From assembly GCA_016188575.1 (NCBI GenBank), contig JACPHN010000120.1, positions 1 through 52,874 of the forward strand: a stretch of DNA of 52,874 nucleotides, given 5' to 3'. The stretch's first letter is position 1. The number at the start of each line of letters is the position of its first letter. Under the pieces are notes generated by a model. That model was not told the origin of the DNA. It did no database searches and saw only the letters and a list, made by a program, of their open reading frames with translations. Made by a program: the position numbers and the translations under genes. This document shows, one piece after another, positions 17,039 through 25,285 of the stretch. Source of the stretch: Candidatus Schekmanbacteria bacterium. GTDB taxonomy: Bacteria; CSSED10-310; JACPHN01.

Positions 17039-18289
17039 CTAGCTTAGCGGCCGCGGCGGGCTGAGGTCAACACCGCCTGAGCCCACCGCCTGTTCACAGC
17101 CGGTAGCCTCGCCTGGCCCCCGAGCGCGGCGCCGCACGGGGTCTTCCTCCTTCAGGCGCTTCCTCGCGGCTTCCAGCAAGCGATAGACCTCCTTGTTCTG
17201 CTTGTCCCCTTTTTCCGGGTGACTGGCATCCACTTCCGGATGGAGGACATACAGGATGCTGATGTTGGTTTTCGGCAATCCCTCGACCCCGCCAAAGGCG
17301 TACTCGAGCTCCTTGCTCAGACCCAGGTCATCTCGCCCCCGGGTGGGCTTGGCCACGCGGCGGGGCCCGGGCACCCACAACGGCCAGTCATCGCCGATCC
17401 CGACGCGAATCTCGCCGACAACGCTGCGTGGAGCGAGATCAGCCAGCCGCTTCACGACCTTGTTCTTGTCGAGCGCTCGGGCATCCGGTTCAAGGCCGAA
17501 CGTGATGATCGACACGCGCTTTTCGGCAAGTTTCGTTAGCAAACTGTCCGCCTCGCGGGAATAGTTGTCGTGCTTGGGATCTCGCAGATACCACAGGCCG
17601 GCTTTTACCAGGAGTGGTGTGTTGTGGAAGTTCGTTTGATACATGTCCACTACCTTCAACGAAAACTCTTCCCATAATCGCGGATTCCAGCCTGCTTTCT
17701 TTAGCGCCATTGCTCCTCCTTTACTTGGCTGCGGCTTTACGTTGCCTATATGTCCGATACCAGGCATTATGTACCAAATTCGTGTTTCTCCGGAATAACG
17801 GTCTGAAATCTTCTTTATGAACTTCTCGTATTCATCAAGGTATTTGTTATCCCAAACCATAGGCACTGATATTTTCGCCTTTTTTGAAGCTCCTCCTCCA
17901 GAGAATGTGATTCTTCGAACACCATTGTCGTATAGCCAGGCGGGCGTGGGCTGGTCGGTCGGGCTTTGCCCATAGGTAGAAAAGGCGAAAACAATGCCTT
18001 TGTTCAGCTTCTTGGCGATGGCCAATAGTCTGTCCATTTCCGAGAAATTGTATTTGCCGGCTTCTGGTTCGAGCTCGGACCATTTCATCGACACAATGGC
18101 GGCGTCGATCAGCGGATGTCTCATGAAGTATTCAGCGTCCTGCCCTCGCTGCTGCTGCGGAAGACGAAGGTAGAGCCCCGCCTTGTTTTCGTGCTGCTCA
18201 GACCAGGACGCGCCGGATTCCGCCCGCGCGTGCGCTCCCCAAGAAACGAGGACAATGCCCAGAGATACCGTCAGACGTCTCGCCAGCAT
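17039..18289 (-). CDS. Secreted glycoside-hydrolase-like TIM barrel protein
   Basis: A signal peptide (residues 1-23, ending HARAE) is followed by a barrel resembling GH42-type beta-galactosidases: VSMKWSELEPEAGKYNFSEM, IVFAFSTYG and TPAWLYDNGV are typical strands. The position where the acid/base residue would be expected reads IMPGIGHIG, with no Asn-Glu pair, so catalysis is uncertain. The C-terminal third is basic and does not look like the barrel. The ATG at 18289 has GGGGAG upstream. The middle of the gene is visibly AT-richer than its flanks, similar to the FG-GAP gene on the other side of pilD. Confidence 0.65.
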   Translation of the reverse strand: MLARRLTVSLGIVLVSWGAHARAESGASWSEQHENKAGLYLRLPQQQRGQDAEYFMRHPLIDAAIVSMKWSELEPEAGKYNFSEMDRLLAIAKKLNKGIVFAFSTYGQSPTDQPTPAWLYDNGVRRITFSGGGASKKAKISVPMVWDNKYLDEYEKFIKKISDRYSGETRIWYIMPGIGHIGNVKPQPSKGGAMALKKAGWNPRLWEEFSLKVVDMYQTNFHNTPLLVKAGLWYLRDPKHDNYSREADSLLTKLAEKRVSIITFGLEPDARALDKNKVVKRLADLAPRSVVGEIRVGIGDDWPLWVPGPRRVAKPTRGRDDLGLSKELEYAFGGVEGLPKTNISILYVLHPEVDASHPEKGDKQNKEVYRLLEAARKRLKEEDPVRRRARGPGEATGCEQAVGSGGVDLSPPRPLS

Positions 18290-18362
18290 TTGGCTCCCCT
18301 CTCCATGACCTCGACCGTCTCGATGCGTAACGCCGATAGCCATCGTAGTGGATATCGGTCCG

Positions 18363-21300
18363 TCAGTGGAAGTCCCGCCGCTGGGCTCGGCCGATGGATT
18401 CCGCGGTGCCGAGCGACCCCGCCGTCCATTCGGCGAAGTCCGCACCGATCATACAGATCGCCCCATCCTGGTACTCGATCGCGCCAGCCGCGACCAGCAA
18501 GAACGCATGGCGCAGCGTTGGCCGGTGTTTTTCGTAGATCTGGGGGTTGACGATCACGTCGAGCATCCCGGTCTCGTCCTCGAGCGTCAGGAAGGTAAAC
18601 CCTTTTGCCGTCGGCGGCCGTTGCCGGAGCAGGAGCACGCCGGCAACGCGGCAGGCGGTCCCGTGCTGAACCTCCACCGCCTGAGCCACCGTAATGACCC
18701 CACGCGCCGCGAGCTCGTGCCGAAAAAACGAGGTCGGCCAGTGCCGCGCGGAATGGCGGCCATAGGTGAAGTCTTCGATCCATTCCTCCGTCGGAGTCAT
18801 GGCGGGCAGCGCCACGCCATCGTCCGCGAGTGGCGACAACGGCAGCGCCGGCTGGTCGCGCAGCGCTTCTACCGCCCACAGCGCCGCACGCCGCTTGCCG
18901 CCAAAACAGGAAAACGCCCCGAGCAAGGCCAGGCGCCGCAATAGCGCACGTGGCAGCTCGGTGCGTGCGGCGAAGTCGGCGAGCGATCGATATGCGCCCC
19001 GTTGGCGCTCCCCTTCGATGCGCTCGCGGTGCGCGGGTCCCATGCCCACGACGCAGCGCAACCCGGCGCGCAGCCGCCCCGGGCACGGACCCACGACCTG
19101 CCAGTCCCACGCTGAGGCGTTGACGTCGAGCGGCAGCGTCTCGATGCCGTGCCGCGCGGCATCCGCCACGATCGACGCCGGCGCGTAAAACCCCATCGGC
19201 TGTGAGCTCAGCAGTCCCGCGGCAAACTCCGCTGGATAATACCGTTTCAAGTAGGCAGACACGTACACAAGCAGTGCGAACGACGCGGCATGTGATTCCG
19301 GGAATCCGTAGTCGGCAAACGATTCAAGCTGATTGGCGATTTCCGCCGCCGCGCTTGCCGGTATACCGCGCGCCGCCATGCCCCCCAGGAGCGCGCCGTG
19401 CAATGCCGCCATCCGCGCATGGGAGCGCTTGTGCCCCATCGACCGGCGCAGCTCGTCGGCCTGCGCGGGCGTGAATCCCGCCGCGACAATTGCCACCTTC
19501 ATGCCCTGCTCTTGAAAGAGCGGCACGCCCAACGTCCGGTGCAAGATGGGTGCGAGCGATGGGTGAGGCACGGTGACCGGCTCCTTGCCCGCGCGACGAC
19601 GCAAGTAGGGGTGCACCATGTTTCCTTGAATCGGACCGGGACGAATCAACGCCACTTCCACGACCAGATCGTAGAATGTCCGCGGCCGCAAGCGCGGCAG
19701 TGTGTTGCGCTGCGCCCGCGACTCGATCTGAAAAACGCCCACCGTGTCCGCCGCGCACATCATCCGGTAGACTTCCGGATCGTCGTAATCGAGCTCCTCC
19801 GGCGCGATTCGATGCCCGTACCGCGCGGCGATCAGATCGATCGTCTTGCGGATCATCGTCAAAATGCCAAGCCCCAACAAGTCGATCTTGACCAGCCCGA
19901 CTTCTGCGGCATCATCCTTGTCCCATTGAATGACCGAACGCTTCGGCATCGCCGCGTTCTCCACGGGCACGACTTCCCCCAACGGACGCGCGCTGACCAC
20001 CATTCCCCCTACGTGTATGGACAGGTGGCGGGGAAACCCGATGATCCTCTCCGCCATCGCCATCCAGCGCGAAAACACCTCCTGCGGCGGCCGCGCCCCC
20101 GGGGCCAGCTCGCTTGCCAGAATCGCCGCGAGATCCTGCTCGCGGTCCCGCCCCCACCCATCCACTGTCTTGGCCGTACGATCCACCTCCGATAACGGCA
20201 CCCCGAAGACCTTGCCGACCTCGCGCACCGCGAGCCGCTGGCGATACGAAATCACCTCGCACACGAGCGCCGCGTGGTCCCTCCCGTAGCGCTCATACAC
20301 ATACTGAATCACCTCTTCTCGGCGCTCGTGCTCGATGTCGATGTCGATATCGGGCGGTTCGTTGCGGGCCTCGCTCAGAAATCGCTCGAACAGCAGGTCA
20401 AGCCCCACCGGATCGACCGCCGTTATCCCGAGCGCGTAACACACCACCGAATTCGCCGCGGATCCCCGCCCCTGCGCCAGGATGCCGCGCTCCTGGCAAA
20501 ACCTGGCAATGTCCCACACGATCAGAAAGTACCCGGCAAGCTGCAGCTTCTCGATCACCGACAGCTCGTGACCCAGAAGCTGCCGGTGCCGCTCGGACAG
20601 GCGCCTCCCGTAGCGGCGGCGGGCGCCTTCCTGAGCGAGATCCTGCAGGAGCTCCTGGGGCGTTTTTGCGACCGGGAGCGCGAAACCCGGCAGCCGGTAG
20701 TCGATATCCGCCAGCTCGAACTGGCAGCGCTCCGCAATCTCCACGGAGGCCTGCAGCGCCTCTGGGTAGGCGCCGAAGCGCCGCGCGATCTCTGCGCGCG
20801 GCTTCAGATCGAATTCATCGTTGGGCAGCAACCGCGGCCCCGCGGCCGCCAGCGTCGTGCGCTGCCCGATCGCCCGCAACACATCGTGCACCTGCCGGTC
20901 CGCTCGCTCCAGATAGCGCACGTCGCCCGTGACGACAAAGCGCGCGCCGAGACTCCGTCCCAGCGCCCGCAACCACTCCCGAACCTCCCGCTCCTGCGGC
21001 ATCAGGTGGTCCTGAAGCTCGAGGAAAAAGCGGTCGCGGCCAAACGCTTCGTACAGCGCCCCCGCCACCGCGCGCGCCTCCCGCTCACCGCACAATAACG
21101 ACGTCACACACCCTTCCAGCCCTCCCGACAGCACGATCAGCCCGGCTGTCGACGCCGTCAGGTTCGCCAGCGCCACCGCCCCCTGTCCCTTGGCCGCGGC
21201 CAGCGACCCGCGCGTGATCAGACGCGACAGCGTCCGGTATCCCTCGGCATTCTCGACTAGCACGACGATGCTGCCCCCCCCCTCCATCGTCAGCTCCGCC

Positions 21301-21491
21301 CCAACGATCCCGTGCAAACCCACCTTCCTCGCCGCCGTGAGAAACCGCACGATGCCATAGAACCCATTGCGGTCGGTCAGCGCGAGCGCGCTGTACCCGC
21401 GCTCCGCACCCGCCTCCGCCAGCTCTTCCGGATGCGCTACCGCGTCGAGAAACGTGAAATTGGAATGGCAGTGAAGCTCGGCGTACTCCAT
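18363..21491 (-). CDS. dnaE2: Error-prone DNA polymerase III alpha subunit DnaE2 (ImuC)
   Basis: This is a 1042-residue C-family polymerase of the translesion DnaE2 group. It opens with the PHP domain (YAELHCHSNFTFLDA). The catalytic aspartates are in PPDIDIDIEHERREEV, and QGRGSAANSVVCYALG and ESHAASFALLVYVSAYLKR are hallmark polymerase-core segments. The C-terminus has an OB-fold (GVLLLRQRPPTAKGFTFLTLED), and the beta-binding tail is short, as expected for DnaE2. It normally works with ImuA and ImuB in SOS mutagenesis, but neither gene is adjacent here. The ATG at 21491 coincides with the predicted transcription start of a good promoter. Confidence 0.96.
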   Translation of the reverse strand: MEYAELHCHSNFTFLDAVAHPEELAEAGAERGYSALALTDRNGFYGIVRFLTAARKVGLHGIVGAELTMEGGGSIVVLVENAEGYRTLSRLITRGSLAAAKGQGAVALANLTASTAGLIVLSGGLEGCVTSLLCGEREARAVAGALYEAFGRDRFFLELQDHLMPQEREVREWLRALGRSLGARFVVTGDVRYLERADRQVHDVLRAIGQRTTLAAAGPRLLPNDEFDLKPRAEIARRFGAYPEALQASVEIAERCQFELADIDYRLPGFALPVAKTPQELLQDLAQEGARRRYGRRLSERHRQLLGHELSVIEKLQLAGYFLIVWDIARFCQERGILAQGRGSAANSVVCYALGITAVDPVGLDLLFERFLSEARNEPPDIDIDIEHERREEVIQYVYERYGRDHAALVCEVISYRQRLAVREVGKVFGVPLSEVDRTAKTVDGWGRDREQDLAAILASELAPGARPPQEVFSRWMAMAERIIGFPRHLSIHVGGMVVSARPLGEVVPVENAAMPKRSVIQWDKDDAAEVGLVKIDLLGLGILTMIRKTIDLIAARYGHRIAPEELDYDDPEVYRMMCAADTVGVFQIESRAQRNTLPRLRPRTFYDLVVEVALIRPGPIQGNMVHPYLRRRAGKEPVTVPHPSLAPILHRTLGVPLFQEQGMKVAIVAAGFTPAQADELRRSMGHKRSHARMAALHGALLGGMAARGIPASAAAEIANQLESFADYGFPESHAASFALLVYVSAYLKRYYPAEFAAGLLSSQPMGFYAPASIVADAARHGIETLPLDVNASAWDWQVVGPCPGRLRAGLRCVVGMGPAHRERIEGERQRGAYRSLADFAARTELPRALLRRLALLGAFSCFGGKRRAALWAVEALRDQPALPLSPLADDGVALPAMTPTEEWIEDFTYGRHSARHWPTSFFRHELAARGVITVAQAVEVQHGTACRVAGVLLLRQRPPTAKGFTFLTLEDETGMLDVIVNPQIYEKHRPTLRHAFLLVAAGAIEYQDGAICMIGADFAEWTAGSLGTAESIGRAQRRDFH

Positions 21492-21497
21492 GCGCGT

Positions 21498-21526
21498 TAA
21501 TTAGGCGAAAATAATACGAAAGTCAA
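21498..21526 (-). promoter_or_regulatory. dnaE2 promoter, probably leaderless, with a repeated CGAA element
   Basis: On the minus strand TTGACT (21526-21521), a 17-bp spacer and TAATTA (21503-21498) form a near-consensus sigma70 promoter. The expected start of transcription falls on or next to the A of the dnaE2 ATG at 21491, so the mRNA would be leaderless. The spacer holds the direct repeat TTCG-N7-TTCG (CGAA at 21506-21509 and 21517-21520 on the plus strand). This spacing resembles that of the alphaproteobacterial LexA box (GTTC-N7-GTTC) and would block polymerase if bound. Confidence 0.55.
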
Positions 21527-21645
21527 GGTGCCGTTTAGGGATGAACGCCCACTTGTCCAGGACGCGCAGTCGCGGTAGGTAGACAGGAGCAGCGCCGCAC
21601 CCCAACCACCAGTCGTCTCCTCCACCACCGCAGGCGAATCGGATC

Positions 21646-22161
21646 GTGAGCTGGACGTCGATCAAGAATGCCCTCAAGCTCATCGTCGGCTGGCCGTGCC
21701 TCGTGCTCGGTCTGCTCGGGGCGAGCATCGAGATCCCCAGTCGAAACCCCGCGGGCATTGCCCTGGCGATGCTGGTCATGGCGTGCGGTGCGGGGCTGCT
21801 GCACAGCGGCCACCAGGGTCAGTTGCGCGAGCCGCGGCGCGGTGCCGAAATCCCGGAACGCTCCGCGCCGGGCACCGCCGGACCAGGGGGCGCGCGGCCC
21901 GCGGGCGGCGGCAGCCCGCGCGGCTCGTCCGGCGCGGCCAGCCTCGATTTCATGATCCTGCAGGCCGCCGAAGAACGCGGCGGAGCGCTCACGCTCGCCG
22001 CCGCCGTGCTCGCCACCGGCAAGTCGGTGGCCGAGATCAAGACGGCGCTCGAGCAGCTCGTCGCAGCGGGAGTCGCGGAGCTGGACGTCCTGGAGGGCGG
22101 TGCCTACACCTACCGCTTCCCGGGTCTGGGCCCTGCGGACGCGACATCACACCGAGGCTGA
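21646..22161 (+). CDS. Two-helix membrane protein with C-terminal winged-helix-like domain
   Basis: A 171-residue protein from a GTG start. Two membrane helices (about residues 10-28 and 35-52) are followed by a Gly/Pro/Arg-rich linker. The C-terminal domain of about 65 residues (LDFMILQAAEERGGALTLAAA, IKTALEQLVAAGVAELD) looks like a small helix-turn-helix or winged-helix fold. The family is not recognised. It is divergent from dnaE2 with 154 bp between, so the two may share a regulatory region. Confidence 0.6.
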   Translation: MSWTSIKNALKLIVGWPCLVLGLLGASIEIPSRNPAGIALAMLVMACGAGLLHSGHQGQLREPRRGAEIPERSAPGTAGPGGARPAGGGSPRGSSGAASLDFMILQAAEERGGALTLAAAVLATGKSVAEIKTALEQLVAAGVAELDVLEGGAYTYRFPGLGPADATSHRG

Positions 22162-22202
22162 CAACGCCGAGGGATCGTGCCGCCCTGCCTCCCCTGCACG
22201 AC

Positions 22203-22718
22203 TTATCGCGCGCCCACCAGGAACTGCCGCAGCCGCGCGATGGTGTCCGGCCGGTCGATGGACGTGGAGAAGACCTCCCCAGTGATGCCGAGCTCGCCCA
22301 GCAACGCGCGGACACGCGCCTCGTCAGCATCGGCAAGATCGATCTTGGAAATGACCCCCACGACCTGCATCGGGTAAATGCGGAAGAGACCGGGCGGCAA
22401 CTTGAGATCGAAGCAGTTGGCGGGGTGCACGTACAGCGCGGTCCGGATGGTGCTCATGGTCGCGATGAGCGCGGTGTAGTAGCGGGGATTGTCGAAGTAC
22501 TCACCCGGCGTGTCGACCGTGCAGGCATCGTGGTACTCGAGGCAGGCGGTTTTCAGGACCGCTCCCGACTGCCCCAGGAGCGCGTTGAACAGGGCGCTCT
22601 TGCCGGCGCCGACGGCACCCACGACGATGAAGTCGCGCGGTGCGATCGACCCGTCCGGAGCGGCCACGGGCTCCGTCCTGGCTTTCCCAGGTTGGAGGGC
22701 CAAACGCTCGCCGCTCAC
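22203..22718 (-). CDS. EutP/PduV-family GTPase-like protein
   Basis: This 171-residue P-loop protein has a Walker A GAVGAGKS, the family signature DTPGEYFDNPRYYTALI and the specificity motif SKIDLAD (NKxD-like). These closely match EutP/PduV proteins, which are associated with ethanolamine and propanediol microcompartments. No shell or enzyme genes of such compartments are present here, so it appears to be a stand-alone member with an unknown role. It starts at GTG 22718, with about 30 extra residues before the P-loop. Confidence 0.77.
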   Translation of the reverse strand: MSGERLALQPGKARTEPVAAPDGSIAPRDFIVVGAVGAGKSALFNALLGQSGAVLKTACLEYHDACTVDTPGEYFDNPRYYTALIATMSTIRTALYVHPANCFDLKLPPGLFRIYPMQVVGVISKIDLADADEARVRALLGELGITGEVFSTSIDRPDTIARLRQFLVGAR

Positions 22719-23016
22719 TGTGGACGCTCCTGGTTCTGGATGTCTTGCTTGAGGACTTCCCCACCGAGAACGGCGAAGGATCGGGGCCGAATCCCATGAA
22801 AGACGTCGGAACTGGTATCAAGTCTTCGTGCATGACCGTTACCGCTCGCCATGGACGTGACGATCAGGTTGCCTTTCTCCGGGCTCGCAATCCGCCCGAA
22901 CGCGGTGCTGCTCTCCGTATCTGTCCCGTCACCTGGCTCGCTGCTGATGTTCGTCCCCCGCGGCGTCACCTCCGCTGCCCCGAGCTCGCGACGGTGCGCC
23001 CGCGGCCGCACGCGCC

Positions 23017-23412
23017 TCACCTGTGCCCGGGATCGCGGTGAGGCACGCAGACGACGGAGCTGGCGCCGTCCGCTCGGCGAGGGGACAGATCGGGGACACC
23101 ACCCAGTGCCTCGACAGCTCTCTCGAAGCTGACGAGTCGTCGTATGAGAGCGTTGTACCGAGAGTGAGCGTCCCGTCCGTAGCGGTCCTCGAGCCATTCG
23201 TACAGCCGGTGCTCGGGCGGTGTCCCCCCGCAGGCGCGAGCAACGGACGCGGGTACGACGAAACCCAGTCGGCGGAGGCGAGGCGCGCCGACGAGCAACA
23301 GCAGCGCCGACGCGGTGTCGATCCCGCGCTCGAGGTCCTCGATGCCGTCGCGAATCCACTCGGCTCCAGGGAGCTCGATTCCTCGCGCCATCACGGGCTC
23401 CTCGGCGGTCAT
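23017..23412 (-). CDS. Uncharacterised protein, partner of adjacent nucleotidyltransferase
   Basis: A 131-residue soluble protein, helical by pattern, with notable segments WIRDGIEDLERGIDTASALL, APRLRRLGF, EHRLYEWLED and HSRYNALIRRLVSFERAVEAL. I do not recognise a named family. Its ATG overlaps the stop of the nucleotidyltransferase-like gene (ATGA), so the two are translated together as a cassette. The compact organisation resembles toxin-antitoxin or similar stress modules. The C-terminal 20 residues look poorly conserved in composition. Confidence 0.68.
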   Translation of the reverse strand: MTAEEPVMARGIELPGAEWIRDGIEDLERGIDTASALLLLVGAPRLRRLGFVVPASVARACGGTPPEHRLYEWLEDRYGRDAHSRYNALIRRLVSFERAVEALGGVPDLSPRRADGASSVVCVPHRDPGHR

Positions 23413-23957
23413 GGGTCGTCCCGTCCGAGCTCGCGCGCGCCGGCGACTGCTCGCTCGACCTTGCTGCGGAAAATCGCCGGGTCGAGCGCCGGGTAGCGCA
23501 CGAGATCAGGCTCGATCCGGCTGAAGAGCTCGAGGAGCTTTTCCGCAACGACCAATCCCTCGCGAAAGAACGCCTTCACATCCGTTACATCCTGAGCGTG
23601 CCCTCGTTCGATTTTCGCTAACACTTGTGCGTAGAAGTCATAATGGAAGAAAGCCAGAAGACCATGCGTAGTTATGAGCTCGCTCCGCGCGCGCCAGTCT
23701 GGAAGAGCGGGAATGAAATCCTGAGGCGAAGCCAGCTCGACGTTCATCGCCAGCTCTTTTTTCAACTCGGGAATTGCCGCAAACAGCTCTGGGAGATCTG
23801 GTTCGAAGCGGATGTCGATGTCGATGGTTTCCTGGCGCCATCCCTTCAACACGGCCGTCGCGCCTCCCGTCAGGTAGACACGTCCGCTGCTGCGGGCCGC
23901 GTGCCCCAGCCGCCGCATGAGCTCTCGAACTCGACTGGCGTCCACGTTGTACCGCAT
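23409..23957 (-). CDS. Nucleotidyltransferase-fold protein (DUF6036/MNT-like)
   Basis: A 182-residue protein with the nucleotidyltransferase hallmark GG followed by DxD: YLTGGATAVLKGW, then ETIDIDIRFEPD. C-terminal helices contain AQDVTDVKAFFREGLV. Proteins of this kind (DUF6036, MNT and AbiEii-like families) often act in two-gene toxin-antitoxin or abortive infection modules, where they transfer nucleotides to a partner or to tRNA. I prefer the ATG at 23957, preceded by AGGG, over the TTG at 23978. It is first in a two-gene operon with the 131-residue protein. Confidence 0.77.
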   Translation of the reverse strand: MRYNVDASRVRELMRRLGHAARSSGRVYLTGGATAVLKGWRQETIDIDIRFEPDLPELFAAIPELKKELAMNVELASPQDFIPALPDWRARSELITTHGLLAFFHYDFYAQVLAKIERGHAQDVTDVKAFFREGLVVAEKLLELFSRIEPDLVRYPALDPAIFRSKVERAVAGARELGRDDP

Positions 23958-24358
23958 CTGCCCTAGTCTATCGCGCAATCGTCGCTGGCGTCGAGCCCGA
24001 AGTCCAGCCTGGCCGCGACCTTCGTGATCGGCGGAATGCCGGGTGACGCTCCTTCACAAGTGTCGCAGGTGTCCCCTCCCGGCCCTCTCCGCAAGCGCGG
24101 GGAGGTGAGGTGAGGCGCCGCATGCCACGCGCCTTGCGCTCGCCAGGGTGCAAAGCAGATTTGGCCGACGCCAACACTTCGGAGGGGTGGGGTCCCGCTG
24201 GCGCCAGCCCCGGAGCGCTGCTACAATGGGGCCTCCCCCTGGCTCGGCTGGCGAAACGCTGCGGTCAGTTCTGATCGCCCGCCCTGTGACCTGGACACAG
24301 CGCTCGGCGCGGGTTGCCCGGCGGCATGGCCAGCGTGTGACACTTGGAGTTGAGGAAG
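23958..24358. other. Divergent intergenic region with a palindromic repeat
   Basis: This 401-bp region lies between the nucleotidyltransferase cassette (minus) and trxB (plus). Around 24073-24110 is an imperfect palindrome (CCTCCC, CTCCGC, AAGC, GCGGGGAGG) of the kind often dispersed as REP-like units in GC-rich genomes. A Shine-Dalgarno GAGGAAG lies just before the trxB ATG. I see no RNA gene. Confidence 0.45.
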
Positions 24359-25285
24359 ATGGCACACCACCGCATCGTCATACTTGGTTCCGGCCCGGCG
24401 GGACTGACCGCCGCACTGTACTCCGCTCGTGCCAACCTGGCGCCCCTGGTGCTTGCGGGAGCTCAGCCCGGCGGACAGCTCACAATCACCACCGAAGTGG
24501 AGAACTTTCCCGGCTTCCCGGAAGCGATTCTGGGTCCCGAGCTGATGGAGGCGATGCGCCGCCAGGCGGAGCGCTTCGGCGCCGAGTGCGTGCACCTGGA
24601 CGCCCTGTCGGTCGAGCTGTCGCGGCGGCCATTCGCGATCGAGACCGGCAATGGCGATCTGTCGGCCGACGCCTTGATCGTCGCCACCGGCGCTTCGGCA
24701 AAAATGCTGGGGCTGCCGTCCGAACAGCTTCTCATGGGCTATGGCGTTTCCGCTTGCGCGACCTGTGACGGTTTCTTTTTTCGCGGCAAGGAGCTCGTCG
24801 TGATCGGCGGGGGCGATTCGGCGCTCGAGGAGGCTCTGTTTCTGACGCGGTTTGCCACCCGGGTCACTCTGGTGCACCGCAGGGACCAGCTCCGGGCTTC
24901 GCAAATCATGCAGGAGCGGGCCATGAAGAACGACAAGATCGGCTTCGTGTGGGATTCGACCATCGATGAGATCGTCGGCACCAAGGACACCGGCGTGACC
25001 GGAGTGCGGCTGCGCAACGTGAAGACGGGCGAGGCCACACACTTTCCCTGCGGCGGCGTGTTCGTGGCCATCGGCCACCGGCCAAATACGGCGTTCTTGA
25101 GCGGACAGCTCGAGCTCAACGGAGCGGGCTACATCGTGGTGAAAAAGGGAACGCAAACAAGCGTTCCCGGCGTTTTCGCAGCGGGCGACGTGATGGATCC
25201 CAACTATCGCCAGGCGGTCACCGCCGCGGGCATGGGTTGCATGGCCGCGCTTGATTGCGAACGCTACCTCGCGGCGCAGGAGTGA
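24359..25285 (+). CDS. trxB: Thioredoxin reductase
   Basis: This 308-residue FAD/NADPH flavoprotein reduces thioredoxin in the cytoplasm. The FAD site is [18 protein letters not shown] with [16 protein letters not shown]. The redox cysteines are in [11 protein letters not shown], the NADPH site is [15 protein letters not shown], and the C-terminal FAD contact is [24 protein letters not shown]. All hallmark motifs are intact and the length is normal. The ATG at 24359 is preceded by GAGGAAG. The stop overlaps the GTG of the next gene. Confidence 0.96.
   Translation: MAHHRIVILGSGPAGLTAALYSARANLAPLVLAGAQPGGQLTITTEVENFPGFPEAILGPELMEAMRRQAERFGAECVHLDALSVELSRRPFAIETGNGDLSADALIVATGASAKMLGLPSEQLLMGYGVSACATCDGFFFRGKELVVIGGGDSALEEALFLTRFATRVTLVHRRDQLRASQIMQERAMKNDKIGFVWDSTIDEIVGTKDTGVTGVRLRNVKTGEATHFPCGGVFVAIGHRPNTAFLSGQLELNGAGYIVVKKGTQTSVPGVFAAGDVMDPNYRQAVTAAGMGCMAALDCERYLAAQE

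Noticed and set aside
19398-21098. Several 260-275-codon plus-strand frames inside dnaE2
   Set aside because: All are antisense to a full-length DnaE2 with intact catalytic motifs.
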